A stretch of DNA of 13,339 nt from Anaerolineaceae bacterium UBA5311. GTDB taxonomy: Bacteria > Chloroflexota > Anaerolineae > Anaerolineales > Anaerolineaceae. Below, piece by piece: positions 7,601 to 13,339 of the stretch. Position 1 is the stretch's first letter. Every line of letters starts with the position of its first letter. The stretch lies in assembly GCA_002411175.1 (NCBI GenBank), contig DHRN01000047.1, positions 3,792 to 17,130 of the forward strand. Reading direction: 5' to 3'. A model generated the notes under the pieces. The model did no database searches. It had not been told where the DNA came from and was given only the letters and a program-made list of their open reading frames with translations. Made by a program: the position numbers and the translations under genes.

Positions 7601-8261
7601 CAGATAACCTCTCTTTCAATGGTGTGGAGATATGGATCAACAATAAGCGACCCTGCTGCAGACTTATCGCAGCTGTGTCGCCGAGGCAGAGATTGCTGAG
7701 ACCGTGGGTCTCATAGGGGAGCAAGGTTTCATAGGTTAGAGAATAGACCAAACCGGTCGTTTTCACGCCGGAAGCTGGCTTGCCCCAGGGGAGCAGGGAA
7801 ATAATGTCGCCCGGGCGGGTTGCGAGCGTGATCCCGCCGTTAAGCGCATAGATCGCGGTTCGCTCTCCGCGCAGGCTCACTTCAAACCCCTCGAGAGAGG
7901 GATGAAAGAGCAGGGCGATATTGCTTAATTCATGGTCGACCCGTCCGCCGACCGCGCAGGCGATGGTAATTTTCCGGAAATCTCTTTTGAGAGCTTCATG
8001 AAGGGCGATTTCGAGGTCAGATTCGTCTTTTTCGGATTTGTAACGCAAAATTTCGACCTGGTTATCCTGGCATATCTTCAGCTGGTCCTGAGTGATGGAA
8101 TCGAGGTCCCCGATGAGCAGATGCGGGATTAATCCGAGAGCCAGGAGGTGTCGCAGTCCGCCATCGACAGCGATGACGCAGTCATGACAGCGGAGAAGCT
8201 GGTCCAGGTCGGATTGGGCTTCACCATTTGCGACTATCAAAGCGCTTTTTGTTTTCTTCAT
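7593..8261 (-). CDS. thiN: Thiamine pyrophosphokinase
   Basis: 222 residues from ATG 8261, a normal length. It transfers pyrophosphate from ATP to thiamine, giving thiamine pyrophosphate in the cytoplasm. The family signatures are present in order: ALIVANGEA at the N-terminus, IAVDGGLRHL, GDLDSI (about 51-56), KDESDLEIAL (about 78-87) and the substrate-binding GGRVDHELSNI (about 105-115). A TTG at 8264 directly before the ATG is also in frame; both starts would use GGAGGG at 8275-8270, and the ATG with eight bases spacing fits better. It is the first gene of the operon. That ribosome site is the 3' arm of the riboswitch terminator, so both RNA elongation and translation start should respond to thiamine pyrophosphate. 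Confidence 0.93.
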   Translation of the reverse strand: MKKTKSALIVANGEAQSDLDQLLRCHDCVIAVDGGLRHLLALGLIPHLLIGDLDSITQDQLKICQDNQVEILRYKSEKDESDLEIALHEALKRDFRKITIACAVGGRVDHELSNIALLFHPSLEGFEVSLRGERTAIYALNGGITLATRPGDIISLLPWGKPASGVKTTGLVYSLTYETLLPYETHGLSNLCLGDTAAISLQQGRLLLIHISTPLKERLSDE

Positions 8262-8262
8262 C

Positions 8263-8287
8263 AAAAAAACCCTCCATGGGGAGGGTT
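8263..8287 (-). terminator. Riboswitch terminator hairpin that also holds the thiN ribosome site
   Basis: On the minus strand, AACCCUCC (8287-8280) pairs with GGAGGGUU (8275-8268) in a perfect 8-bp stem with a CCAU loop, and a run of seven U's spans 8269-8263. The 3' arm GGAGGG is the only good ribosome site for the kinase ATG at 8261, and the U-run fills the spacer. Folding should therefore both end transcription and hide the ribosome site. It lies about 20 bases after the TPP aptamer. Confidence 0.88.
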
Positions 8288-8306
8288 GCTGGGCTGATAT
8301 TTCTGC

Positions 8307-8388
8307 ATCCCTCCGCCGGCATGATCCGGATCAGGTGTTGCGGGTCGGACATTGCTGTCCCTCTCAGCCCATAGGCTCCCCGAGGAAT
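8307..8388 (-). promoter_or_regulatory. TPP riboswitch (THI element)
   Basis: The minus strand shows the conserved parts of a TPP aptamer in order: GGGGAGCC, GGGCUGAGAG (CUGAGAG at 8367-8361), GACCC, ACCUGAUC (8336-8329), then CCGGAUCAUGCCGG and GGAGGGA (8314-8308). P1 forms from AUUCCUC (8388-8382) and GAGGGAU (8313-8307). It binds thiamine pyrophosphate. The P1 3' strand lies within GGAGGGAU, whose GGAGGG can instead pair with CCCUCC (8285-8280), the 5' arm of the terminator. Ligand binding should lock P1 and let the terminator form; without ligand the antiterminator can form and free the ribosome site. It controls the whole thiN-thiBPQ operon as an OFF switch. Confidence 0.95.
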
Positions 8389-8398
8389 TTATGCGGAA

Positions 8399-8428
8399 AT
8401 GATAACATAAGACCCGGGAGAAGTACAA
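8399..8428 (-). promoter_or_regulatory. Likely promoter of the thi operon
   Basis: On the minus strand TTGTAC (8428-8423) and TATCAT (8404-8399, five of six consensus bases) are 18 bases apart. A start about seven bases after the -10 box would fall near 8392, just before the aptamer P1 at 8388. The -35 box matches consensus only in TTG, so this is moderate support, mainly from position. Confidence 0.45.
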
Positions 8429-8512
8429 TTTTGGTTGAACCTTGCCTTTGATATCTGTGTATTGGTCATGTGGACAACAATCCTCAATTTAGTTAATAAA
8501 CGCAATATGTGT

Positions 8513-8577
8513 GGCAACCGCGAACAGGGATCAGGGAACAGGAAACAGGGAACAGGACCTGGGTTTTGTCATCCTGA
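8513..8577 (+). repeat. GAACAGGGA-type repeat, copy A
   Basis: Begins ggcaaccgcgaacaggga, continues with iterated gaacagg(g/a)a units, then aggacctgggttttgtcatcctga. The whole order of modules is repeated at 8705-8776 with a different number of gaacaggga units and a few substitutions. The unit count differs by about one (65 versus 72 bases), as in slippage. It lies outside any gene. Confidence 0.8.
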
Positions 8578-8595
8578 GCCTCTTTTGCGAAGGAT
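8571..8595. repeat. CATCCTGAGC...GAAGGATC interspersed palindrome
   Basis: The sequence opens with atcct (8571-8575) and closes with aggat (8591-8595). The same gtcat(c/t)ctga...gaagaatct/gaaggatct frame is used by the element at 8770-8808. Repeats with this frame are seen, from general knowledge, scattered between genes in many bacterial genomes. It is followed by two more small inverted repeats, cttgt/acaag (8596-8600, 8609-8613) and cactt/aagtg (8631-8635, 8639-8643). Confidence 0.5.
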
Positions 8596-8656
8596 CTTGT
8601 CGATCGGAACAAGAAGACCCTTGTGAATTACACTTACGAAGTGATTGTCCCGTTTC

Positions 8657-8710
8657 GGCGAAGCCATCTTTTCGTAGGGCGAGACGTTTGTACCGGGACG
8701 GCATGGCAAC
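8657..8710 (+). repeat. Dispersed intergenic repeat, copy 2
   Basis: Positions 8673-8696 match the reverse complement of 97-120 with one mismatch in 24. Flanking modules ggcgaagcc (8657-8665) and gggacggcatggcaacc (8694-8710) are also shared with the left edge of the window, about 8.6 kb away. The last module fuses directly into the ggcaaccgcgaacaggga start of the next repeat, so the repeats are joined head to tail. Confidence 0.65.
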
Positions 8711-8776
8711 CGCGAACAGGGAACAGGAAACAGGGAACAGGGAACAGGGAGCAGGACCTGGATTTTGTCATTCTGA
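8705..8776 (+). repeat. GAACAGGGA-type repeat, copy B
   Basis: Same order as copy A: ggcaaccgcgaacaggga, then four to five gaacagg(g/a)a units, then gcaggacctggattttgtcattctga. It carries at least one more unit than copy A. The element ends by leading into the hairpin at 8770-8808 just as copy A leads into the one at 8571-8595, so repeat plus palindrome appears to be the duplicated module. Confidence 0.8.
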
Positions 8777-8808
8777 ACGAAGTGACACATAGTGTACTTC
8801 GTAAGAAT
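8770..8808. repeat. GTCATTCTGA...AAGAATCT hairpin element
   Basis: Nested inverted repeats: attct (8770-8774) with agaat (8804-8808), acgaagt (8777-8783) with acttcgt (8796-8802), and acac with gtgt near the centre. Together they fold as a long hairpin with one unpaired g. It has no T-run and so is not an ordinary terminator. It is a diverged relative of the palindrome at 8571-8595. Confidence 0.65.
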
Positions 8809-9073
8809 CTGAACCTTTGCCAACAAGAACCTTACCGCCTTCGCCAGAACAGACCTGTCGTACAACGGTTCCTCGAGGGATTGCGTGGCAACCGCCCCTC
8901 ACACCACAAAAAACATATTTTTCCATATTGAAAATTGTTGAAATCCAAAGTCGGTACAAAGAATCGCCTATGGATATGTTATGATAATCTTTATCAGATC
9001 ATTCGCAAAAAGAAACAATATGTTTCTTGAAATCAATCACATATAAAAAAAACGGAGGAATTAAATTAAAGAC

Positions 9074-12000
9074 ATGTTTACAGCAAAGCGAAAGAGAACG
9101 ATGCTATGGATAATTGCCTTTATTTTTGTGTTTGGAACATTTGTCCCGAGCAGCGGAACAATTGCAGATACGCCAACTAATATAGAAAACCCGATAATAT
9201 TAGTCGAAGACAACCAAAACGGTGAAGAGGTTCCTGGTGACTCAAACGAGTTTACACCAACCTTACCTTTGCTCGACCCGGATGATGAAACCGTTGGGGT
9301 TGATGATTTAGGTGACGATGACGGCACGGTCACTCCGACAGACCCTGTTGGAGAAGAGGACGATGGCGGAGATGAAGAGCTGACACCCACTGTAACTCCA
9401 GCGCCTCCAACCGAAGAACAAGTCGGCGATGGGGACAAAGAGATAGATGAGGACGAAAGCATAACTGCCACGCCAACATCAATTGAAGCGATAGTTGAGG
9501 TGTCTGGTGTTGACGAAGGTGGAATTATTGACCCTTCTGCTGGAGTCAGTATTACCATAACTCTTCCAAACATCCCTGTTATTGGAGATGGTGTTGACGA
9601 TTATTTTGTACATGGCGATGAAATTGTATTGTTAATCAGCGAGTACTTTATGTTCGACGATCCGCTCCCTGTCGATCAAGATCTTTTGTTTAACGGCATC
9701 AAGGTCGGCACGGTCAAATACAGCAACGTGGATGGTCATGCTGTAGCAACCATTGTCTTTGATGGTGAAGAATATATTTTCGACCCTGAAGAATTACCTC
9801 CTGGTGAGCCGCCGTACTCCGGCGTTTCTGCCGAATTTACCTGTAACCTGATCTATAATAATGAGTACCTGGTAGATGAGAATGGGGATGAGTACGTAAT
9901 CATCCTTGATAAAACTTATTATCTTCAGTTACCTGGCGATATTCACACCTTTGATGTAATCAAGGAAGTCGCTTTGGTTAACCTGGATGAAGGCACGATA
10001 ACCTGGTCGGTAACCATTACTGGTGAAAGTGACACCATTCCGCCAACCCCACTTGACCTGGCGGGTTTCCTTTTTGAAGACGATTTGACTGCTGTTGGTA
10101 CTTACATCGACAACAGTTTTTTGGTCAATGGCGTGTCGGCAACCCCTGGTTTGGTTAATCAAGAATTGACTTATACTCTGCCTGCGCCTTCTGAAAGTCC
10201 GATCGTGATAACCTTCAAAACAGTAATTGCTGATGCCGTTTTAACAAATGGCGGAACAATCACCAATCAAGCCTATGTCTATGACGGTACAGTAGAAATC
10301 GGCAACGATTCCGATTCTACAACTATTGTGGGTCCATCCGCGAGCAAAACTGGAACCGCAGATGACGGGTTTAGCGGTGATGGCAGTTATGATCCAAATG
10401 ACCGCACGATCACATGGACAATTACAGTCGACAACGAAGGACAAACCTTAAACGGTTTAACAATCACAGACGTTTTGCAGGACGGTTTGACTTTTGAAAG
10501 CGCTGTCTGGCAAAAATGGGATGAAGCCACTTCAACCTGGGTGGATGTGCCCGGAAAGAGTTGGGCAACAGAACCAACTGGTGGCGTTTACGAAATTGGC
10601 GATGTCGATTATATCGGCAGATTAGTGATTGTCAGCAATGTTCCGGACGAAGACGACGGCTCTGTTTCCTACCGAACCTATAATAACCAGGCGACAGCTA
10701 ACTGGACGAGTCCGGGTGGAACTGCTGGCAGTGCCGGCACCGGCGAAATTGGTGTTGGCATTGGCTATGACGCTATCACAAAAAGCGGCACGCAATCTGA
10801 TGCTGACAAGGCAGATCACCAGATTACCTGGACGATAAATGTCGATCTGATGGGACAAAGCCCGACGGATTTTGTGTATTACGATCTGTTTGTTCATTCC
10901 TCAGCAACCACTAACAGCGCTCTGACCGGAGCAGCCGGATGGCCTGCAGGTCTTTCAATTGGCAATCCCGGAATATCCAGGAATAACGGGCAAAAATACG
11001 TAAGCCATACTGCTGACAACCATTTAAGCGTGGAAGCGATTGACCTGGCTGGATTAGGCACTTTGGTCAAAGTTAGCCAACTTCGAGCCACTGGTACTAA
11101 CCAGGTTGTTATAAAAAGCCAGGTTATCGACCCCGAGATACTGGCTGGTAACAAGTCAGACCAATCTGTTCGCAATGTGGCTTCCTTGTACAAAGGCGCA
11201 ACCTACCGCAGCCGTGATAATGCATCGGTTCCATTCAACAACATGGTGCTTGCCAAGCAAATGTTGAACCGTGCAGAAGTTGCTAATGACCATGATCCAT
11301 CAGCTGATATCAACCCCAACAACAGCACAACCAATGCAGCCAATGGCTTTCATTATGATTATCGCGAAGTGATTTTCCGCCTGAACATTAATGCTGCCGG
11401 ATTAGATTTTGCCGATGTAGACACAAATCTGCCAGGTGGATTCGGTGATGTAACCGTCACCGACACACTACCTGCCGGCTGGGCGTTCTCACCATTCTCT
11501 GGTGGCGCAACATTCTTGATTTACGATGCGAATAGTGCGGCTGTGGCAACCGTCCCGGCTTTGGACCCCACAACCATAGCTGGTTTTACTTACAGTGTCG
11601 GAACCTCTACCGCCACGTTTACGTTTACAAATCTGGACCAACCGTATGTCATTTTGGTAAAAGCAAAACCTACCGATGAGACTTTTGATGGTTATCTTGT
11701 GGGCGCCGACTCTCACGCTGAGACCAATACAGTAAACCTCAGATCAGCTAATTGGGGAACAGGCGTTAGCGATTCTCAAAACGTTAGGGTTGACACTGAA
11801 ATTATTGACAAATCTATTGATGCCAGCCAACAATTCAGCGGCATTCTTACCTGGTTGTTAGATTACACACCCCTCAACCGACCAATTGCAGATGGTTTTC
11901 AGGATACTTTACCAGAGGGGATCGACCTTCGTCTGGACTCGAGCGGAAACCTGATCTGGGAGCAGGATGGCAATCGGAATATCACAGTTTTTGAGCTTGT

Positions 12001-12337
12001 TCCAAACGCAAATGGAGACGGCGGTTACACTGTTGGTTCAGAGTTGCTTCTGGAAACAATTCAGGCAAACTTCAGCTATAACAATGAAACACGTACGCTC
12101 ACCTTTATCTTCCCCGATAACACCAAGGGGTGTCGTTTGTCCTATCTCACGGATATCACCGGTCAACCCGGATTAGTTACGAATACAGCAAGCCTGATTG
12201 GCGTTGTGGGTGAGGGTACCGGTACGAGTGAAAGTTTTGTGATTACTGAACAACATGGTTCCGCTTCGATGGGTCGCAGTGGTTACGTATTTGTCAGAAA
12301 AGTTAACAACTTAGGTGCTATTTTTCCCCGGCGCTGA
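9074..12337 (+). CDS. Giant secreted multi-domain adhesin or stalk protein, N-terminal part (frame broken)
   Basis: 1087 residues before a frame break; the natural protein very likely continues in the frame from 12330. Residues 1-31 are a signal peptide (KRKR, hydrophobic 10-24, likely cut after Ala31). Residues 32-137 are an acidic, Thr/Pro-rich linker. A beta-rich domain of unknown type (about 138-290) follows. Five Ig-like modules each open near a Lys and close near an Asn: Lys297/Asn398, Lys425/Asn538, Lys570/Asn701, Lys728/Asn885 and Lys913/Asn1037. The third motif, for example TITWTITVDNEG, sits near the start of several modules. This fits CnaA/SdrG-like modules with Lys-Asn isopeptide bonds, which is inference. 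A SpaA-like module starts at 1071 (YVFVRKVNN). GGAGG (9054-9058) lies 15 bases from the ATG, unusually far; an in-frame ATT at 9065 is the alternative start. No sortase or anchor is in view. Confidence 0.88.
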   Translation: MFTAKRKRTMLWIIAFIFVFGTFVPSSGTIADTPTNIENPIILVEDNQNGEEVPGDSNEFTPTLPLLDPDDETVGVDDLGDDDGTVTPTDPVGEEDDGGDEELTPTVTPAPPTEEQVGDGDKEIDEDESITATPTSIEAIVEVSGVDEGGIIDPSAGVSITITLPNIPVIGDGVDDYFVHGDEIVLLISEYFMFDDPLPVDQDLLFNGIKVGTVKYSNVDGHAVATIVFDGEEYIFDPEELPPGEPPYSGVSAEFTCNLIYNNEYLVDENGDEYVIILDKTYYLQLPGDIHTFDVIKEVALVNLDEGTITWSVTITGESDTIPPTPLDLAGFLFEDDLTAVGTYIDNSFLVNGVSATPGLVNQELTYTLPAPSESPIVITFKTVIADAVLTNGGTITNQAYVYDGTVEIGNDSDSTTIVGPSASKTGTADDGFSGDGSYDPNDRTITWTITVDNEGQTLNGLTITDVLQDGLTFESAVWQKWDEATSTWVDVPGKSWATEPTGGVYEIGDVDYIGRLVIVSNVPDEDDGSVSYRTYNNQATANWTSPGGTAGSAGTGEIGVGIGYDAITKSGTQSDADKADHQITWTINVDLMGQSPTDFVYYDLFVHSSATTNSALTGAAGWPAGLSIGNPGISRNNGQKYVSHTADNHLSVEAIDLAGLGTLVKVSQLRATGTNQVVIKSQVIDPEILAGNKSDQSVRNVASLYKGATYRSRDNASVPFNNMVLAKQMLNRAEVANDHDPSADINPNNSTTNAANGFHYDYREVIFRLNINAAGLDFADVDTNLPGGFGDVTVTDTLPAGWAFSPFSGGATFLIYDANSAAVATVPALDPTTIAGFTYSVGTSTATFTFTNLDQPYVILVKAKPTDETFDGYLVGADSHAETNTVNLRSANWGTGVSDSQNVRVDTEIIDKSIDASQQFSGILTWLLDYTPLNRPIADGFQDTLPEGIDLRLDSSGNLIWEQDGNRNITVFELVPNANGDGGYTVGSELLLETIQANFSYNNETRTLTFIFPDNTKGCRLSYLTDITGQPGLVTNTASLIGVVGEGTGTSESFVITEQHGSASMGRSGYVFVRKVNNLGAIFPRR
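12321..12337 (+). other. Single-base frame break inside a SpaA-like module
   Basis: The upstream frame reads GAIFPRR-stop through tttttcccc ggcgctga. Removing one base in the T5C4 run gives GAIFPGAEFTLYNT, the expected LxGAxFxLY core of a SpaA/Cna-B module. The predicted Lys (residue 1076) is upstream of the break and the Glu of TYILRETNPPPGY is downstream, so the module is only complete across it. The site CCC-CGG, where slipping one base forward gives CCC-GGC, could support +1 frameshifting. A sequencing or assembly error or a true mutation is simpler. Confidence 0.8.
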
Positions 12338-13339
12338 GTTTACACTCTATAACACGAACACTGATGGCAGCATTGGATCTCCGAGAGCAGTACGAATAGC
12401 CGGTGTTGATGGGAAAATCAGGATTTATGGGCTGCAACCAGGCACCTACATTCTAAGAGAAACCAATCCACCTCCCGGATATATAAGCCTTCCGCGCGAT
12501 TTTGTTATTGTTGTAGGATCTGATTACATCACCACGATTGACGGGCAACCGATGTCTCTGCAGGACCCGATAGATGTTGTCAACTACATTATTGTTCAGG
12601 ACGCAGGTAGTCTGACGATCGGTAAAATAGTCGCGGGTAACGGCGGCAACCCTTCAAAGCAGTTTGCCTTTACGATAACCTTTGAAAACGCTCCGGAAAC
12701 CTATCCATACATTGGCGACGGTGTGCCAAGTGGTACTATCTCCAGCGGAGACACAATTTATCTGGCTCATGATCAAAACATTACCATATTAAATTTGCCG
12801 TCTGGGGCAACTTACACCGTAGTCGAGGCAGATTATTCTGCTGATGGGTATATTACAACCTACACTGGTAACATCGGAACAATTGTTGGCGGAGAAGCCC
12901 AGGTAGCGGAATTCACCAACACGCGCGATATTGGCAGCCTGACGATCAGCAAGACGGTTGCAGGCAACGGCGGCGACCCGCAAAAGCAGTTTGCCTTCAC
13001 AGTAACCTTTGTGAACGCGCCCTACGAGTATCCTTATGTCGGCTCTGGAGGCGCGGGAGATGGCACGATTGAGAGCGGTGACACGATTTTCCTGGGGCAC
13101 GGTCAGAGCATCACCATTAATGGTCTGCCAAAAGACGCCACTTATACTGTTGTCGAAGCGGATTATTCCGCCGATGGCTACATCACCACTTACACGGGTG
13201 ACACGGGAACGATTGTGGTCGATCAGACTCAAATCGCAGCCTTCACCAACACGCGTGAGATTGGCAGCCTGACGATCAGCAAGACCGTTGCTGGCAACGG
13301 CGGCGACCCGCAAAAACAGTTTGCCTTCACAGTAACCTT
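12330..13339 (+). CDS. Giant adhesin, continuation after the frame break (partial, runs off window)
   Basis: This frame is open from 12330 to the window end, 336 codons, with no stop. No ribosome site or signal peptide precedes it; the first in-frame ATG is at about 12549, mid-domain, so it is not an independent gene. It completes the SpaA-like module (GAEFTLYNTNTDGS, then GLQPGTYILRETNPPPGY), followed by a linker and then repeats that start GSLTI(G/S)K and end (E/A)FTNTR. Each repeat has a Lys at the start (TISKTVAGN), a Glu in TYTVVEADY and an Asn in FTNTR, the Lys/Glu/Asn set expected of FctA/Spy0128-like pilin modules with self-made isopeptide bonds. Two repeats are complete and a third is cut by the window. 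The C-terminal anchor is not visible. Confidence 0.85.
12606..13339 (+). repeat. In-frame tandem repeats of about 110 codons (three, last one cut)
   Basis: Unit 1 is 12606-12932 (109 codons), unit 2 is 12933-13262 (110 codons), unit 3 starts at 13263 and is cut at 13339. The visible 77 bases of unit 3 differ from unit 2 at three positions only, all at third codon bases. Unit 1 is clearly more diverged from both. This gradient points to recent duplication or ongoing homogenisation of the later units. Confidence 0.9.

Larger units (their letters stand above)
8429..9073. other. Intergenic region rich in short interspersed repeats; no gene seen
   Basis: Between the divergent thi promoter and the adhesin gene I find no credible coding frame; the short open frames are interrupted by, or made of, repeat units. 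The stretch 8513-8810 is a patchwork of repeats listed separately, and a lone ggcaaccgc end (8887-8895) recurs near 8890. The AT-rich 8920-9050 probably carries the adhesin promoter: GATAAT (8983-8988) is a possible -10 box, but no convincing -35 box stands at the right distance. Confidence 0.6.

Noticed and set aside
8511..8760. CRISPR-like array
   Set aside because: The repeated units are contiguous short gaacaggga steps without regular spacers, and no cas genes are present.
8511..8931. Short open frames over the GAACAGGGA repeats
   Set aside because: They translate repeats in several frames and on both strands, have no ribosome sites and no recognisable protein features.
9061..9573. 170-residue Ser/Pro-rich open frame on the minus strand
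   Set aside because: It is the antisense of the acidic Thr/Pro-rich linker of the adhesin; the Ser/Pro runs are the complement of Asp/Glu/Gly/Thr codons.
12789..13313. 174-residue minus-strand open frame with internal repeats
   Set aside because: It is the antisense of the adhesin repeat array; the sense frame has conserved domains and silent third-base changes between units.

Overview
The window reads as a bacterial chromosome segment of medium GC. Its genes match families common in anaerobic Chloroflexota of the Anaerolineae type: an iron-sulfur aldo/keto reductase, DUF2085 and DUF4126 membrane proteins, and a very large Thr/Pro-rich and acidic surface protein. That placement is an inference from gene content, not from a marker gene.

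Layout. (1) 1-239 is non-coding, with a perfect inverted repeat at the left edge and a copy of a dispersed repeat. (2) 240-3743 is a plus-strand cluster: aldo/keto reductase with two Fe-S cysteine clusters, DUF2085 membrane protein, DUF4126 membrane protein, a small DUF4190-like membrane protein broken by one extra base, and an acidic protein with one C-terminal membrane anchor. A strong hairpin terminator ends it. (3) 8428-3801 is a minus-strand thiamine operon: promoter, TPP riboswitch aptamer, terminator hairpin, thiamine pyrophosphokinase, then lipoprotein binding protein, fused two-domain permease and ATPase of a ThiBPQ-type importer. All four genes overlap or nearly touch. Together they take up thiamine, convert it to thiamine pyrophosphate, and are shut off when that product binds the leader RNA. 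(4) 8429-9073 is non-coding and packed with short interspersed repeats, one of which recurs near the left edge. (5) 9074 to the right edge is a giant secreted adhesin or stalk protein: signal peptide, acidic Thr/Pro-rich linker, an N-terminal domain, at least five Ig-like modules that each begin with a Lys and end with an Asn, a SpaA/Cna-B-like module, and an array of about 110-residue repeats that runs off the window. A single-base frame break at about 12321-12330 falls inside the SpaA-like module.

Most notable points: the compact TPP riboswitch, in which the terminator 3' arm is also the ribosome binding site of the first gene and P1 carries a second copy of that GGAGGG; the giant adhesin with predicted isopeptide-crosslinked modules and a frame break that separates the predicted Lys from its Glu partner; near-identical tandem repeats at its 3' end; and the mosaic of short intergenic repeats. 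No plainly new system was proven. The adhesin and the membrane-protein cluster are the least described parts.
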